DNA from: Flavobacterium sp. 1
GTDB lineage: Bacteria; Bacteroidota; Bacteroidia; Flavobacteriales; Flavobacteriaceae
Reading direction: 5' to 3'
DNA length: 64,000 nucleotides
Assembly (NCBI RefSeq): GCF_002797935.1
Contig: NZ_PGER01000001.1
Coordinates: forward strand, 434,001 to 498,000
In this document: positions 1 to 9,715 of the stretch, piece by piece
Position numbering within the stretch: the stretch's first letter is position 1
Layout of the letters: each line of letters begins with the position of its first letter
Notes under the pieces: generated by a model
Seen by the model: only the letters and a program-made list of their open reading frames with translations
The model's database searches: none
Told to the model about the DNA's origin: nothing
Position numbers and translations under genes: made by a program

Positions 1-9
1 TTTTGTAAA

Positions 10-43
10 TTGAGCGTTTTTTTTTGTTTAAAATCTATCTTTG
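10..43 (+). promoter_or_regulatory. Candidate promoter of the DUF4494 gene
   Basis: A TATCTTTG at 36-43 fits the Bacteroidota -7 element TAnnTTTG. A TTG at 10-12 lies 23 nt upstream, at the long end of the usual -33/-7 spacing. Transcription would begin near 50, leaving a leader of about 15 nt before the ATG at 65. This argues against the in-frame TTG at 41 as the start. Confidence 0.4.
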
Positions 44-64
44 GCATCCTTAAAAAAAATCTTT

Positions 65-631
65 ATGAGCACAATTTGGTACGAATGCAAAGTTAAATAC
101 AGAAAAACAGATGAAACTGGGGGACAAAAGGTTACAACAGAACCTTATTTGGTAGATGCTTTGTCTTACACAGAGGCAGAGAGCAGAATTACCGAAGAAA
201 TGGCTGCTTATATTAGTGAAGAATTTAAAATCACCAATATAAAAATGGCTAATTATGCCGAAATTCATCCTTTTGAAAATACAGACCGCTGGTTTAAAAC
301 AAGAGTTTCTTTAATGGCCTATGATGAAGAAAGCGGCAAAGAAAGAAAATCGAATATGTATTTATTGATACAGGCAAACGATGTAAAAGAAGCTTTTGAC
401 AATACGGTTCATGTTATGAAAACAACTATGGGCGAATATTCAATTCCTGCTATTTCCGAATCTCCTATTATGGATGTTTTTCCTTATTTTTCGGGTGAGG
501 ATGGAGAACTGGAGCAATTAGAAAAGTTTAATGCCCGTAAGGATTCTAAACCAGTAACCGTAAAAGATTCAGATTTTGAAGATCCTATGGAATTTGAAAC
601 CGTTTTGGAAGAGGATGAACAGGATGCCTAA
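65..631 (+). CDS. DUF4494 domain-containing protein
   Basis: A 188-residue cytosolic protein that resembles the DUF4494 family, which is widespread in Bacteroidota and has no known function. It opens with MSTIWYECKVKYRKTDETG, has a central alpha/beta part, and ends in a very acidic tail (EFETVLEEDEQDA). There is no signal peptide or membrane segment. An in-frame TTG at 41 would add eight residues, but that codon overlaps the likely -7 promoter element, so the ATG at 65 is preferred. The gene stands alone: the next gene on this strand is 274 nt away and belongs to a signalling pair. The family call is by recognition; no biochemical role can be stated. Confidence 0.75.
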   Translation: MSTIWYECKVKYRKTDETGGQKVTTEPYLVDALSYTEAESRITEEMAAYISEEFKITNIKMANYAEIHPFENTDRWFKTRVSLMAYDEESGKERKSNMYLLIQANDVKEAFDNTVHVMKTTMGEYSIPAISESPIMDVFPYFSGEDGELEQLEKFNARKDSKPVTVKDSDFEDPMEFETVLEEDEQDA

Positions 632-905
632 ATAAATCAGTGCAACAGCACGTTTTTTTGAGCTATCAGACCCTTAATAATTTTTTTAGCAGCTAAGTTT
701 TGAAATGTTTAATTGTATTTTACATTCACAAGACTTAGTTTTTTTATTTTAAGAAATGCACTAAAAAATGGATATAAATAGGGATTTGTCAGTAATAACT
801 TGTACTATTTTTTTTGTTTTGCCATTTGGGTATTTTTTATTTTATCAGACTGTACTATATTTATAAAAAAAACGGATAAATTGGTATTCTAATAAAACTG
901 AATAT

Positions 906-2921
906 ATGGTAGAGTCAAAAAATGAGTTTAGCTATCAGGAACTGCTTCAAAAAGTTAAGGAGCAGGAATTACTTATAGAAAAGTTAAATGATGAAAAGCA
1001 GGATCTGACCAATTTTGAATATTTCGTAAAAGATTCTCTTGATTTAATCTGCATAGCTGATTCCAATAGGTATTTCAAAATGGTTAATGATGCTTTTAGT
1101 GAAGTATTAGGATATACAAAAGAAGAATTGTTATCAAAATCATTTCTTGAGTTTATTCATCCGGATGATTTAGAGGCTACTTTAACCGTATTCCAATCTT
1201 TAACAGAATCGTCCCGAATAACCGATTTTGAAAACAGATATATTAAGAAGAATGGTGATTTTGTTATTCTGCAGTGGAAAGCCAATTTAAATACTGCTAA
1301 TGATTTAGTTTATTCAATAGCCAGAGATATTACGGATATTAGAAAAACTCAGGAAAAATTATTATCCAGTGAAAAATCGCTGAATGAGGCTCAAAAAATC
1401 GCAAAAATAGGGAGTTGGGATTTTATTCTAATGACTCAGGAATTAAACTGGTCCAACGAATTATATGAAATTTTCGAATTTGAAAAAATACCAAATGATC
1501 CACAACTTTATAATAAATACTTATCCTGTTTTTATCCAAAAGATGTCGAAAAATTAAAAAGAAATATTGATAATACTATTGCAAATAAAATGCCTTATGA
1601 AATGGAGCATAAAATTATCCTGCCAAATCAAACCATTAAATGGGTATTCTGCACTGGAGTTTCAATAGTTGATAATAATGATAATGTAGTAGCTTTAAAA
1701 GGAGTTGTTCAGGATATCACTCAAAAAAAACAAATAGAAAACACAATAAAAGCAAAAGAAAAAGCAGAAGCATCCAATAAGGCAAAGTCTGATTTCTTAG
1801 CCAATATGAGTCATGAAATTCGTACCCCGCTTAATGGAATTATTGGTTTTACGGATTTGTTGCTGAAAACAAAATTTGATAAAGATCAGTTAGAATATCT
1901 CACTACAGTAAATGAATCTGCCAATACATTAATGGAAATCATTAATAATATTCTTGATTTTTCTAAAATTGAATCGGGTAAGCTGGAATTGATTTCTGAA
2001 GAAATTGATATTTATGAATTGTCAAATCAGATAATAAATCTATTCAAATACGAAGCCAATCATAAAAAAATTGATTTGGTGCTTTATATCGATCCTGCTG
2101 TTCCGCAATTTATAAAAGGAGATTCTTTTCGACTGAAACAAATATTAGTGAATTTATTGAGTAATGCAATGAAATTTACTTTTTCTGGGCATATCAAGCT
2201 AAATATTATACAAACAGAAGAGGATGATGTAATTTCTAAAATTAAATTTTCGGTAGTTGATACAGGAATTGGCATTGAGACACAAAATCAGCAGAAAATT
2301 TTTCAGTCGTTTATTCAAGCAGATAATACTACTACAAGGAAATACGGGGGAACTGGCTTGGGCTTAGCTATTTCGAGCCAGCTTTTGGCATTGAAAAAAA
2401 GTAAGCTAAAATTGACTAGTTCCTATGGAGCGGGCAGTGAATTCTTTTTTATTATTGCTTTTGAAAAAATCAGTCAAAAGCAAAGCAATCCGTCTGAGAC
2501 AACGAATTTTGAAGAAAACAAATCCCCAGAATCATCTAATTCTCTCGACAATTATAAAATATTAATTGCCGAAGACAATAAAATAAATATGCTTTTGGCT
2601 AAAACATTAGTCAAAAAAATCGTTACCAACTGCACAATAATTGAAGCTGTAAATGGTTATGACGCTGTCGCCATCTCCAAAATTGAACATCCTGATCTTA
2701 TTTTAATGGACATTCAGATGCCTGTTCAAAATGGTTATGATGCTACTATGGCCATTAGAAAATCCAAAACCATTATGCATATACCAGTTATTGCTCTGAC
2801 AGCTGGAGTTCTAAATGGTGAGAAAGAGAAATGCATCAGCCATGGAATGTCAGATTACATTACCAAGCCAATAGTACACAATGATTTGGAAAAAGTACTC
2901 CATAAATGGCTGAAAAAGTAA
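906..2921 (+). CDS. Cytosolic PAS hybrid histidine kinase
   Basis: A 671-residue sensor kinase with a receiver on the same chain. Order: short N-terminal coiled coil (about 5-38), PAS 1 (about 45-145), PAS 2 of the PAS_3 type (about 160-275), HisKA with phospho-acceptor H303 in [11 protein letters not shown], an HATPase domain with the N box LVNLLSNAMKF and G boxes DTGIG and GGTGLGL, and a receiver (about 552-668) with D602 in LILMDIQMP. No membrane segment is visible, so it should sense an internal signal. There is no separate output domain; the phosphate is probably passed to a histidine phosphotransfer protein encoded elsewhere. The next gene is a longer paralogue with near-identical H-box and receiver motifs, which suggests tandem duplication. 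The ligand is unknown. Confidence 0.9.
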   Translation: MVESKNEFSYQELLQKVKEQELLIEKLNDEKQDLTNFEYFVKDSLDLICIADSNRYFKMVNDAFSEVLGYTKEELLSKSFLEFIHPDDLEATLTVFQSLTESSRITDFENRYIKKNGDFVILQWKANLNTANDLVYSIARDITDIRKTQEKLLSSEKSLNEAQKIAKIGSWDFILMTQELNWSNELYEIFEFEKIPNDPQLYNKYLSCFYPKDVEKLKRNIDNTIANKMPYEMEHKIILPNQTIKWVFCTGVSIVDNNDNVVALKGVVQDITQKKQIENTIKAKEKAEASNKAKSDFLANMSHEIRTPLNGIIGFTDLLLKTKFDKDQLEYLTTVNESANTLMEIINNILDFSKIESGKLELISEEIDIYELSNQIINLFKYEANHKKIDLVLYIDPAVPQFIKGDSFRLKQILVNLLSNAMKFTFSGHIKLNIIQTEEDDVISKIKFSVVDTGIGIETQNQQKIFQSFIQADNTTTRKYGGTGLGLAISSQLLALKKSKLKLTSSYGAGSEFFFIIAFEKISQKQSNPSETTNFEENKSPESSNSLDNYKILIAEDNKINMLLAKTLVKKIVTNCTIIEAVNGYDAVAISKIEHPDLILMDIQMPVQNGYDATMAIRKSKTIMHIPVIALTAGVLNGEKEKCISHGMSDYITKPIVHNDLEKVLHKWLKK

Positions 2922-3306
2922 GGCCAAAATGCTGTTTTTTGCATTACTACAAAAACGTAGGTTGCTCAAAAGAAAATAATAATAGTAACAGTTTGTTATT
3001 TTTGAGGCAATATCTTTATTAATTCTTTTTTTAAGATAAAAAATAACCTATATAAAGATTTCTATTAAAGTAAACGTTTTTTTTAAAGTAAATGGCATTC
3101 TAATTGTTTGTTAGTTACTGTATTATGTTGAATTTTTTTTATATCTTTAGTTTCTTGTTTTCCACTAAATTTTATCAAAAATCTCGAATTAGCATTTTGT
3201 TATAAATTGTGCATGCCATTTGGAATGCCACTATCTGATGCTTATTACATATACAAATGAAAAAGCGGTTCTATATATGATTTTATAACTAATACATTTT
3301 GCAGAT
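2922..3306. other. AT-rich spacer between the two kinases
   Basis: This stretch of 385 nt holds no credible ORF. A short AATGC...GCATT hairpin near 2927-2945 might end the upstream transcript, but it lacks a clear U-tract. The spacing suggests the two kinases are transcribed separately. Confidence 0.5.
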
Positions 3307-6228
3307 ATGAAAGAAAAATTACCATCTGTTGAAGAATTGTTACAAAAAATAAAAAAGCAAGAACATACGATTTCGCTACTGCAAAGAAAGATTGATTCTA
3401 TTGCCAATTTTGAGTTTTTTACCCGAGAAACTTCAGACTTTATTTGTGTCTCGGATTTAAATAGAAATTTGAAAGAGTTTAATCTTGTATTCATTAATAA
3501 ATTAGGCTACTCCAAACGTGAATTATTGCTGAATAGTTTTCTCAATTACATTCATCCAGATGATATTCCCGAAACAGAGTTGTCGATACAAGAACTTTTA
3601 AAAGAAAAGACGTCCATAATTTTTGAAAACAGAATCATTACAAAAAATGGCGAGCTTATAACGGTGCAATGGACTTCTATTATAAATCCTTCCAGAAATT
3701 TAGTCTATTCTATAGGCAGAGACATTACTGAAATCAGAAAAATTCAAAAGCAGTTATCGGCAAGTGAGAGTTTGCTAAATGACGCTCAAAAAATTGCTAA
3801 AATTGGAAGCTGGGAATTCAATATTGTAAATAGTGATCTGATTTGGACCAATGAATTGTATCATATTTTTGAAATAGAGAAAAGCCTTTGCGGTCCTTTA
3901 TTTGAGAATTATTTAAATTATTTCACCGAAGAAGATAAAGAGATGCTGTATGGCAAGATAAATGAATGCATCCAAAGTAAAAAACCTTATGAGGTAACTC
4001 ATAAAATACTGTTTCCAAACAATCGAATCAAATGGATTTATGGAACAGGAATTCCAGTGCTAAACGATAAAAATGAAGTTATAGCTTTGAAAGGAATTGC
4101 TCAAGATGTTACCGAAAAAAAACGAATAGAAAGTGAAATTCTGGCGAAAGAAAAAGAAGTTGAAATCATCAAAGACAAAGAGCGGGAACAAAGAAGCAAT
4201 GCCAAGTTTAGAAACTATGTAGAGAATGCACCCGATGGGGTTATGGTAGTCACCAAAGAGGGACATTTTTTGGAGGTGAATCCTGCAGCATCTAAGATTA
4301 CAGGATATTCAAAAAACGAATTATTAAAAAAATCACTAATTGACTTAACTCCATTTAATTTTTTGCCAAATATTAAGTCAGTATTTAGTGCTCTTTTTCT
4401 GAAAGAAACATCAAAGGATATTATACCTTTTATGCATAGTGACGGAACCATACGGCTCTGGTCAATTGATGCTGTTAAACTTTCAGAAAAGCAAGCTTTA
4501 TTGTTTGTAAGAGATGTTACCGAACGGGAAAAAGCTGAAATAAAATTAAAAGAAAGTGAGCTGTTTTTAAAAGAAACTCAAAACATTGCTCAAATAGGAA
4601 CCTATAGCATTAATATGTATACAGGAAAATGGACACGTACCGATTTACTGAATACTATTTTGGGGATTGATGCTGATTATGATCTGGATGAAGAAACTTG
4701 GGCGGCTTTAGTACATCCGGCTTGGAGAGAAAGTTTGGCGGCATATTTTCAAGAAGAAGTGATCAATAAAAGAAAGCCGTTTGACAGGGAATATAAAATC
4801 ATAAGAGTAAACGATCAAAAAGAGCGCTGGCTTCATGGAATAGGAACTTTAAAATGGGACGAAGAAAACAAACCTTCGGTTGTATTAGGAACTATTCGTG
4901 ATATTACCGAGCATAAATTATTAGAATTAGAATTGATTAGAGCCAAAGAAAAAGCCGAAGAAAGCGAAAATGATCTGTACATAAAATATATTGAACACGA
5001 AGAAATAAACGAGCAGTTAAAACAAACCAATAAAGAATTAAAAAAGGCTAAAATTCAAGCCGAAGAAGCTAATAAAGCCAAATCGGATTTTTTATCCAAT
5101 ATGAGTCATGAGATTCGGACACCATTAAATGGGATTGTAGGTTTTACCGATTTGCTGATGAAAGCTGAACTTGATAAAAACCAATTGGAGTATATGTCAA
5201 CAGTCAATATTTCTGCCAATTCGTTAATGGAAATCATTAATGATATACTCGATTTTTCAAAAATTGAATCGGGTAAATTAGATCTTCATTATGAAGATGT
5301 TGATCTCTTTAGACTGCTGCATCAAGTAATCGAATTGTTTAAACACCAAGCGAATCTTAAAAACATTAATTTAACCCTTGCAATTGAAGAAAACATTCCC
5401 CAATATATATATGCAGATTCCATCCGGCTGAAACAAATATTAGTGAATTTAATTAGTAACGCATTAAAATTCACTTCTTTTGGGCATATTAGATTGGATG
5501 TTGAACAAATTAAAGCAGGCAAAAAAAAGGCAATTATAAAATTTTCTATTAAGGATACCGGTATTGGAATCAAGCATTACAATCAAAAGAAAATTTTTAA
5601 TTCATTTGTTCAAGAAGACAGTGCCACTTCCAGAAAATTTGGAGGTACAGGTTTAGGTTTGGCTATTTCTAATTTGCTGTTGGGATTAATGAAAAGCAGC
5701 CTGCAGCTGAAAAGTAAGTACGGCGACGGAAGTGATTTTTTCTTTTTCATTAAATTTAAAAAAGTGGCTGCCCCAAAAGATACGTTTGCTGAATTGATGC
5801 CCCAAAAAACAATTCGGAAAATAGCAAACACAAATAGTTTGGGTACATCGCGCATTTTGATTGTAGAGGACAATAAAATCAATATGTTTCTGGCAAAAAC
5901 ATTAGTGAAAAGAATTATTCCGAATGCAATTATTTTAGAAGCTTCGGATGGGCAGGAGGGGGTTGAGCAATTTGAAATCAATAATCCTGATTTGATTTTA
6001 ATGGATATTCAAATGCCTATTAAAAACGGATATGATGCCACTATTGAAATCAGGAAACATAAAAAAGGGGATAAAATTCCGATAATAGCTTTGACTGCAG
6101 GAATTATGGTTGGAGAAAAAGATAAATGTCTTGAATATGGAATGAATGATTATGTTTCTAAACCAATAATAGAAGAAGATCTGGATGCTATACTTCAAAA
6201 ATGGATGCTTCAGAAACAGTTGCTATAG
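3307..6228 (+). CDS. Multi-PAS cytosolic hybrid histidine kinase
   Basis: A 973-residue paralogue of the preceding kinase with two extra sensor modules. Order: N-terminal helix; four PAS domains (about 46-145, 155-275, 295-410 and 420-535; the second and fourth are PAS_3-like and end in motifs such as [10 protein letters not shown] and IRDITEHK); a charged coiled coil (about 540-595); HisKA with H601 in [11 protein letters not shown]; HATPase with [16 protein letters not shown] and GGTGLGL; and a receiver with D900 in LILMDIQMP. There is no signal peptide or membrane segment. PAS 1, PAS 2, HisKA, HATPase and receiver match the 906-2921 protein nearly block for block, so this is either that protein plus a PAS3-PAS4-coiled-coil insertion, or the neighbour is a deletion derivative. 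The signal is unknown. Confidence 0.9.
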   Translation: MKEKLPSVEELLQKIKKQEHTISLLQRKIDSIANFEFFTRETSDFICVSDLNRNLKEFNLVFINKLGYSKRELLLNSFLNYIHPDDIPETELSIQELLKEKTSIIFENRIITKNGELITVQWTSIINPSRNLVYSIGRDITEIRKIQKQLSASESLLNDAQKIAKIGSWEFNIVNSDLIWTNELYHIFEIEKSLCGPLFENYLNYFTEEDKEMLYGKINECIQSKKPYEVTHKILFPNNRIKWIYGTGIPVLNDKNEVIALKGIAQDVTEKKRIESEILAKEKEVEIIKDKEREQRSNAKFRNYVENAPDGVMVVTKEGHFLEVNPAASKITGYSKNELLKKSLIDLTPFNFLPNIKSVFSALFLKETSKDIIPFMHSDGTIRLWSIDAVKLSEKQALLFVRDVTEREKAEIKLKESELFLKETQNIAQIGTYSINMYTGKWTRTDLLNTILGIDADYDLDEETWAALVHPAWRESLAAYFQEEVINKRKPFDREYKIIRVNDQKERWLHGIGTLKWDEENKPSVVLGTIRDITEHKLLELELIRAKEKAEESENDLYIKYIEHEEINEQLKQTNKELKKAKIQAEEANKAKSDFLSNMSHEIRTPLNGIVGFTDLLMKAELDKNQLEYMSTVNISANSLMEIINDILDFSKIESGKLDLHYEDVDLFRLLHQVIELFKHQANLKNINLTLAIEENIPQYIYADSIRLKQILVNLISNALKFTSFGHIRLDVEQIKAGKKKAIIKFSIKDTGIGIKHYNQKKIFNSFVQEDSATSRKFGGTGLGLAISNLLLGLMKSSLQLKSKYGDGSDFFFFIKFKKVAAPKDTFAELMPQKTIRKIANTNSLGTSRILIVEDNKINMFLAKTLVKRIIPNAIILEASDGQEGVEQFEINNPDLILMDIQMPIKNGYDATIEIRKHKKGDKIPIIALTAGIMVGEKDKCLEYGMNDYVSKPIIEEDLDAILQKWMLQKQLL

Positions 6229-6253
6229 CTGTTCTAAAAATTCGATTTTACCG

Positions 6254-8497
6254 TTATTGCACACCTAAACTTTTAAACAATTCCTGATAATTTGGATTAT
6301 TCGGATCCATTTGTTTCAAACGGGAAGCTGTTTGCTGTGCTTTTGTCTTATTATCTGCTTGGATATGCACAAAAGTGAGCGCATAGTATAAATCAGGTGT
6401 GTCAGAATTTATGGCAATTCCTTTCTGTAAAACAGCTTCGGCTTCTTTGAATTTTTTCCTGCTGTTCAGCATCAAGCCATAATTGTAATAAACTCTTGGA
6501 TTTTGTGATTTTAAAGCTATTGCTTTGGCAAAAGAAGCTTCGGCAGCTACAGTATCATTCATTTCATTATAAAGCAAGGCTAAATTATAATAAATGCGTT
6601 CGTTGTTTGGGTCATTTTTTAAAGCTTTTTGCAATACATGCATTGAAGCATCATTTTTGCCAACGGCATTATAGAGCGAAGATAAATTGAGCAGGGCATA
6701 ATTCATTAGGCTGTCTTTTTTGAGACCTTTTAGATAGAAAGACTCCGCATTTACATAATCCTGTATTCTAAGATAATAATCGGCCAGCATTATATTTCCT
6801 GTCGAAAAATCGGTTTGATATTTAAGAAAGCTAATTAACTCCTGATTGGCGCTTTCAAAAGCATTTGCATATTGGCTTGGAATTTGTTCTTTAGGAATTG
6901 TTATAAAAAGGTCAGCTGCAGCGATACGAACAGCTCTTGCTTTATCGGACAGTAAATCTCCTGTTTTTTCAATCCAATTGCTGGGCGGAAAACTGGATAA
7001 ACTGCGTAAAGCTCTATAGCGGATCTGTGCATCTTTATGGCTTAAACAGGACAGGAGCGTATTTAGGCTGGTTTTGGTATTGAAACTGCCCAAATAGAAA
7101 ACCGCAGTGGCCTTAATGATATTTGGAGTTGTTGGAGTATTGATTAATTGTATCAGATGAGGTTCGCTGTTATTGTCCAGTTTGCTTCCGGGAATTAAAT
7201 CATCTGCAAAATGGTACTTTCGGGTAGGACCATACCATTTAATTACCGCATCGGCCAAGGCTTTTTCAGATTTGTCTTTGTGACAGTTACTGCAGGCATT
7301 CGGTGTGCCGTATTTGACCGAAAGATCGGGACGGGGAACTCTAAAACTATGGTCATGTCGCAAATCATTGCCCATGTATAATTTTCCGGGCATGTGACAG
7401 TTTACACAAAGAGAGCCTTTGGATCCGGTTATATGAAAAGTATGTTTTGGTGTGTCGTATTTTTTTGGAATATGGCATTGCACACACGTTTGATTGCTGA
7501 TGTGTTTCAGTTTGATACTGTGCGGATTGTGACAATTACTGCATTTAACCCCTTTGCTGTACATTTTACTTTGCAAAAAAGAAGTATAAATATAATCTTC
7601 ATCCTTTACCTGTCCGTCGGCTTGGAAAAACTCGGTATCGGGAATCTGCGGAATGTAATTATCCATTATTTCTTGGCTCTCGATATGCTTTGGGCTGATT
7701 TCGGAAACGCGTGCATGACAAGGTGCACAAGTATTGATTTGTTCCAATTGTCCCGAATTTTTGCCCAGTTTTATAAAACTGCTGGTTATTTTATTTCCAG
7801 ATTTGTAATCAGAACCGTTTACGTAATTCAAATGCTTTTGACCAGCGCCGTGACAACTTTCGCAGCTTACATTAATAACGCTGTAGCTGGTTTTGTAGGT
7901 ATCAGTTTTGGTGTCGTAATTTTTATGGAGGTTAGTCGAATGACAAGTGGCACACATCGTGTTCCAGTTTTGGGCATTGCCTGTCCAATGCAGCCAGTCG
8001 TGAGAAGGTATTTTTTGACCCGCATACTGATTGAACCATTTTTTTTTATTGACATCCCAACTTAATCGGGGAACCTGCATTCTTCCCCCCGGAAAATGGA
8101 TCAGATATTGTTGCAAAGGTTTGTAGCCAAAGATATATTTTACTTCAAAATCATGATTTTTACCATCGGATCCTTCGGTATTGATGAAAAATTTAGAGCC
8201 TTTTTTAAAGAATCTGCTCGTAATACCATCAGCGATGAAAATTACATTATTGAAATCTCCTTTTACAGTCGAATCATTGGCAGGAAGCATTGACATATAA
8301 TGGTCGGACTGTTTCCATTGATGATGTTCGGCAGTATGGCATTTTACACAGGATTTGTCACCTGTGTATGCATTGTTGGCAGAGAGAGCCTCGGTATATT
8401 CAGTATCTTTTGAACTGCAGCTGTCAACAATGAAAACTCTAAAAATTACATAGAGAATGAGAAGAACTGTTATAACAATTGATGACTTTTTGAGCAT
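6254..8497 (-). CDS. Octaheme cytochrome c with C-terminal TPR repeats
   Basis: A 747-residue exported protein. The N-terminus MLKKSSIVITVLLILYVIF is a signal anchor or signal peptide. Eight CxxCH haem-binding motifs follow (CVKCH, CATCH, CESCH, CAPCH, CSNCH, CVQCH, CVNCH, CSNCH), then a helical HEAT-like stretch (about 440-550) and four or more TPRs to the C-terminus (for example NNERIYYNLALLYNEMNDT). The architecture matches periplasmic multihaem c-type cytochromes with TPRs that are common in Bacteroidota. Electron transfer in the periplasm is expected, but the partner reductase is unknown. An upstream in-frame start at 8608 would add 37 residues but overlaps the terminator of the neighbouring small gene, so the ATG at 8497 is preferred. 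It converges on the kinase gene with 25 nt between stop codons. Confidence 0.85.
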   Translation of the reverse strand: MLKKSSIVITVLLILYVIFRVFIVDSCSSKDTEYTEALSANNAYTGDKSCVKCHTAEHHQWKQSDHYMSMLPANDSTVKGDFNNVIFIADGITSRFFKKGSKFFINTEGSDGKNHDFEVKYIFGYKPLQQYLIHFPGGRMQVPRLSWDVNKKKWFNQYAGQKIPSHDWLHWTGNAQNWNTMCATCHSTNLHKNYDTKTDTYKTSYSVINVSCESCHGAGQKHLNYVNGSDYKSGNKITSSFIKLGKNSGQLEQINTCAPCHARVSEISPKHIESQEIMDNYIPQIPDTEFFQADGQVKDEDYIYTSFLQSKMYSKGVKCSNCHNPHSIKLKHISNQTCVQCHIPKKYDTPKHTFHITGSKGSLCVNCHMPGKLYMGNDLRHDHSFRVPRPDLSVKYGTPNACSNCHKDKSEKALADAVIKWYGPTRKYHFADDLIPGSKLDNNSEPHLIQLINTPTTPNIIKATAVFYLGSFNTKTSLNTLLSCLSHKDAQIRYRALRSLSSFPPSNWIEKTGDLLSDKARAVRIAAADLFITIPKEQIPSQYANAFESANQELISFLKYQTDFSTGNIMLADYYLRIQDYVNAESFYLKGLKKDSLMNYALLNLSSLYNAVGKNDASMHVLQKALKNDPNNERIYYNLALLYNEMNDTVAAEASFAKAIALKSQNPRVYYNYGLMLNSRKKFKEAEAVLQKGIAINSDTPDLYYALTFVHIQADNKTKAQQTASRLKQMDPNNPNYQELFKSLGVQ

Positions 8498-8576
8498 AAA
8501 AGAAAGGTTTCTCAAAAATATGGAATTATCAAATAGAAGCAAAGGGATTTTTTGCCTGTAATTGTAATAGTTTTGT

Positions 8577-8611
8577 AAAAAAAAGAGTGCTTTGAATATA
8601 CAAAACACTCT
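8577..8611 (-). terminator. Rho-independent terminator of the small Cys/Lys gene
   Basis: On the minus strand GAGTGTTTTG and CAAAGCACTC pair over 10 bp (one G-U) around a 6-nt loop and are followed by an unbroken run of eight T. It lies 27 nt after the stop codon of the gene at 8637-8816. Confidence 0.75.
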
Positions 8612-8636
8612 TTCGGGGCATTATAAATTAATTACA

Positions 8637-8816
8637 TTACGCTTTCTTTGTAGTTGTTTTAGCAGAACAGCAAGACTTTTTAGATTTGTCGCATGCTTTT
8701 TTTTCTTTGGCAGAACATTCTTTTTTAGGAGTTTCTTTTGGCTTAGTTTCTTGAGCGCTTACATTCATACCTGCTGAAAAAAGAGCTACTGCTAAAATGG
8801 TGATTAGGTTTTTCAT
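8637..8816 (-). CDS. Small secreted Cys/Lys-rich protein
   Basis: A 59-codon gene read directly from the minus strand. Its start is MKNLITILAVALFSAGMNVS, followed by Ala-Gln-Glu, a standard signal peptide with cleavage near residue 21. The mature part is about 38 residues, extremely rich in Lys, with cysteines at 34, 42, 49 and 50 (KKECSAKEKKACDKSKKSCC). Coding is supported by the signal peptide and the well-formed terminator 27 nt downstream. The function is unknown. The Cys pattern could bind a metal or form disulfides, and the charge could favour binding to nucleic acid or envelope polyanions; these are guesses. Nothing ties it to the cytochrome downstream except shared strand. Confidence 0.7.
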   Translation of the reverse strand: MKNLITILAVALFSAGMNVSAQETKPKETPKKECSAKEKKACDKSKKSCCSAKTTTKKA

Positions 8817-8916
8817 TTTTTTGATTTTTGATTTTAAAGTGGTTCAAAAGTATTATTTTTTTTGAATCAGAATCATTAATTAACTTTTTTATAACGTAAT
8901 GAAATCAACTGATAAT

Positions 8917-9364
8917 CTATTCTTTGGGGTATTTTTGCATTACTAAATATTTCAATTCTGTGTCCCCAGCATTGCTAATTCCATGTTCTATATTGGAGGG
9001 ACAATAAAAACTGGTGTAAGCTCCTGCAGTTATAGTTTTTCCATTTAAATAAAAAGTGGCTGTTCCTTCTAAAATAAAAAAGAATTCTTCTTGAACATGT
9101 TTGTGTGGGGGATGGGTAGACTGATGGGGGTTAACAATACTCATTTTAATTGTATTACCATTAGCAAAATCTTTATCAATAAAACCAGTATTGATATCCG
9201 ACGTTTGTTTTTTTGGCTTTGTCCAATTCAAAATGATTAACACAGTTTTCGACGGTATATTTTTTTTCTTTTAAATCTGCCACTTTTTTTGTCTCTTGAG
9301 CAATGATTGATTGCTGTGCTGCCAAAACTATGATTAGAATTTTAATAAACTGAGTTACTCTCAT
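8917..9364 (-). pseudogene. Secreted cupin-domain protein, broken by a frameshift
   Basis: Two overlapping reading frames make one protein. The first begins at 9364 with a signal peptide (MRVTQFIKILIIVLAAQQSI, cleavage after IAQ) and runs to ELDKAKK before stopping soon after. The second carries on with QTSDINTGFIDKDFANG and a single cupin domain (THPPHKHVQEEFFFILEGTA, then NIEHGISNAGDTELKYLV) to a stop at 8917. The frames meet at a run of seven A (T7 at 9208-9214 on the plus strand); removing one A restores a protein of about 148 residues. The conserved cupin His residues are intact. Possible explanations are a real mutation, homopolymer phase variation or a sequencing error. The only in-frame start for the second part is a GTG at 9243, which would give a protein without a signal peptide. 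Confidence 0.65.
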
Positions 9365-9418
9365 GGAGTTAATATTTATTTCTTAAGTGGTATCATATCT
9401 TTATAGTTGATGCTATAT

Positions 9419-9715
9419 TCAATACTTCTGATTTATTACTTTAATTAGCTCAGAGCTGCTTAGAACGCCAGATTGTCTCCATAACTGCTTTCCGTTTTGG
9501 AAAAGAATCATAGTAGGGACTCCACGAACCTGATATTGTGAAGCGATTTGCTGGTTTTTGTCCACATCAATTTTGATGATTGAAATCCGATCGCCCAATT
9601 CGTCTTTTACTTGTTTTAAAATAGGTGCTAATGTTTGGCAAGGGCCGCACCATGTGGCAAAAAAATCGACCAGAACTGGTTTTTCAGACTGGATTATGTC
9701 GTTGAAAGTACTCAT
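9419..9715 (-). CDS. trxA: Thioredoxin
   Basis: A 98-residue, single-domain cytosolic thioredoxin. The active site is WCGPC (C23, C26), the cis-proline motif is VRGVPTMILF, and the buried Asp is in VLVDFFATW. It lacks a signal peptide, so it reduces cytosolic disulfides. Its ATG overlaps the stop of the upstream membrane-protein gene by 4 nt (ATGA), making it the last gene of a tight three-gene unit with the methyltransferase. Placement beside rhodanese and persulfide genes suggests reduction of protein persulfides or of rhodanese intermediates. The genome probably has other thioredoxins, so the gene symbol is by family only. Confidence 0.92.
   Translation of the reverse strand: MSTFNDIIQSEKPVLVDFFATWCGPCQTLAPILKQVKDELGDRISIIKIDVDKNQQIASQYQVRGVPTMILFQNGKQLWRQSGVLSSSELIKVINQKY

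Noticed and set aside
41..64. TTG start eight codons upstream of the DUF4494 gene
   Set aside because: The codon overlaps the TATCTTTG -7 element; the ATG at 65 fits better.
5610..5981. 123-codon minus-strand ORF within the second kinase
   Set aside because: It lies wholly inside the HATPase-receiver coding region and has shadow-like composition.
7394..8065. 223-codon plus-strand ORF inside the cytochrome gene
   Set aside because: It is the shadow of the haem-rich coding strand; its Cys/Phe-rich content resembles no protein.
8498..8608. 37-residue N-terminal extension of the octaheme cytochrome
   Set aside because: It overlaps the terminator of the small Cys/Lys gene and would place a non-signal sequence before the signal anchor.
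9204..9214. Programmed -1 frameshift at the A-AAA-AAC heptamer in the cupin gene
   Set aside because: The heptamer is out of the required phase; joining the frames needs a net +1 shift (loss of one A), not -1.
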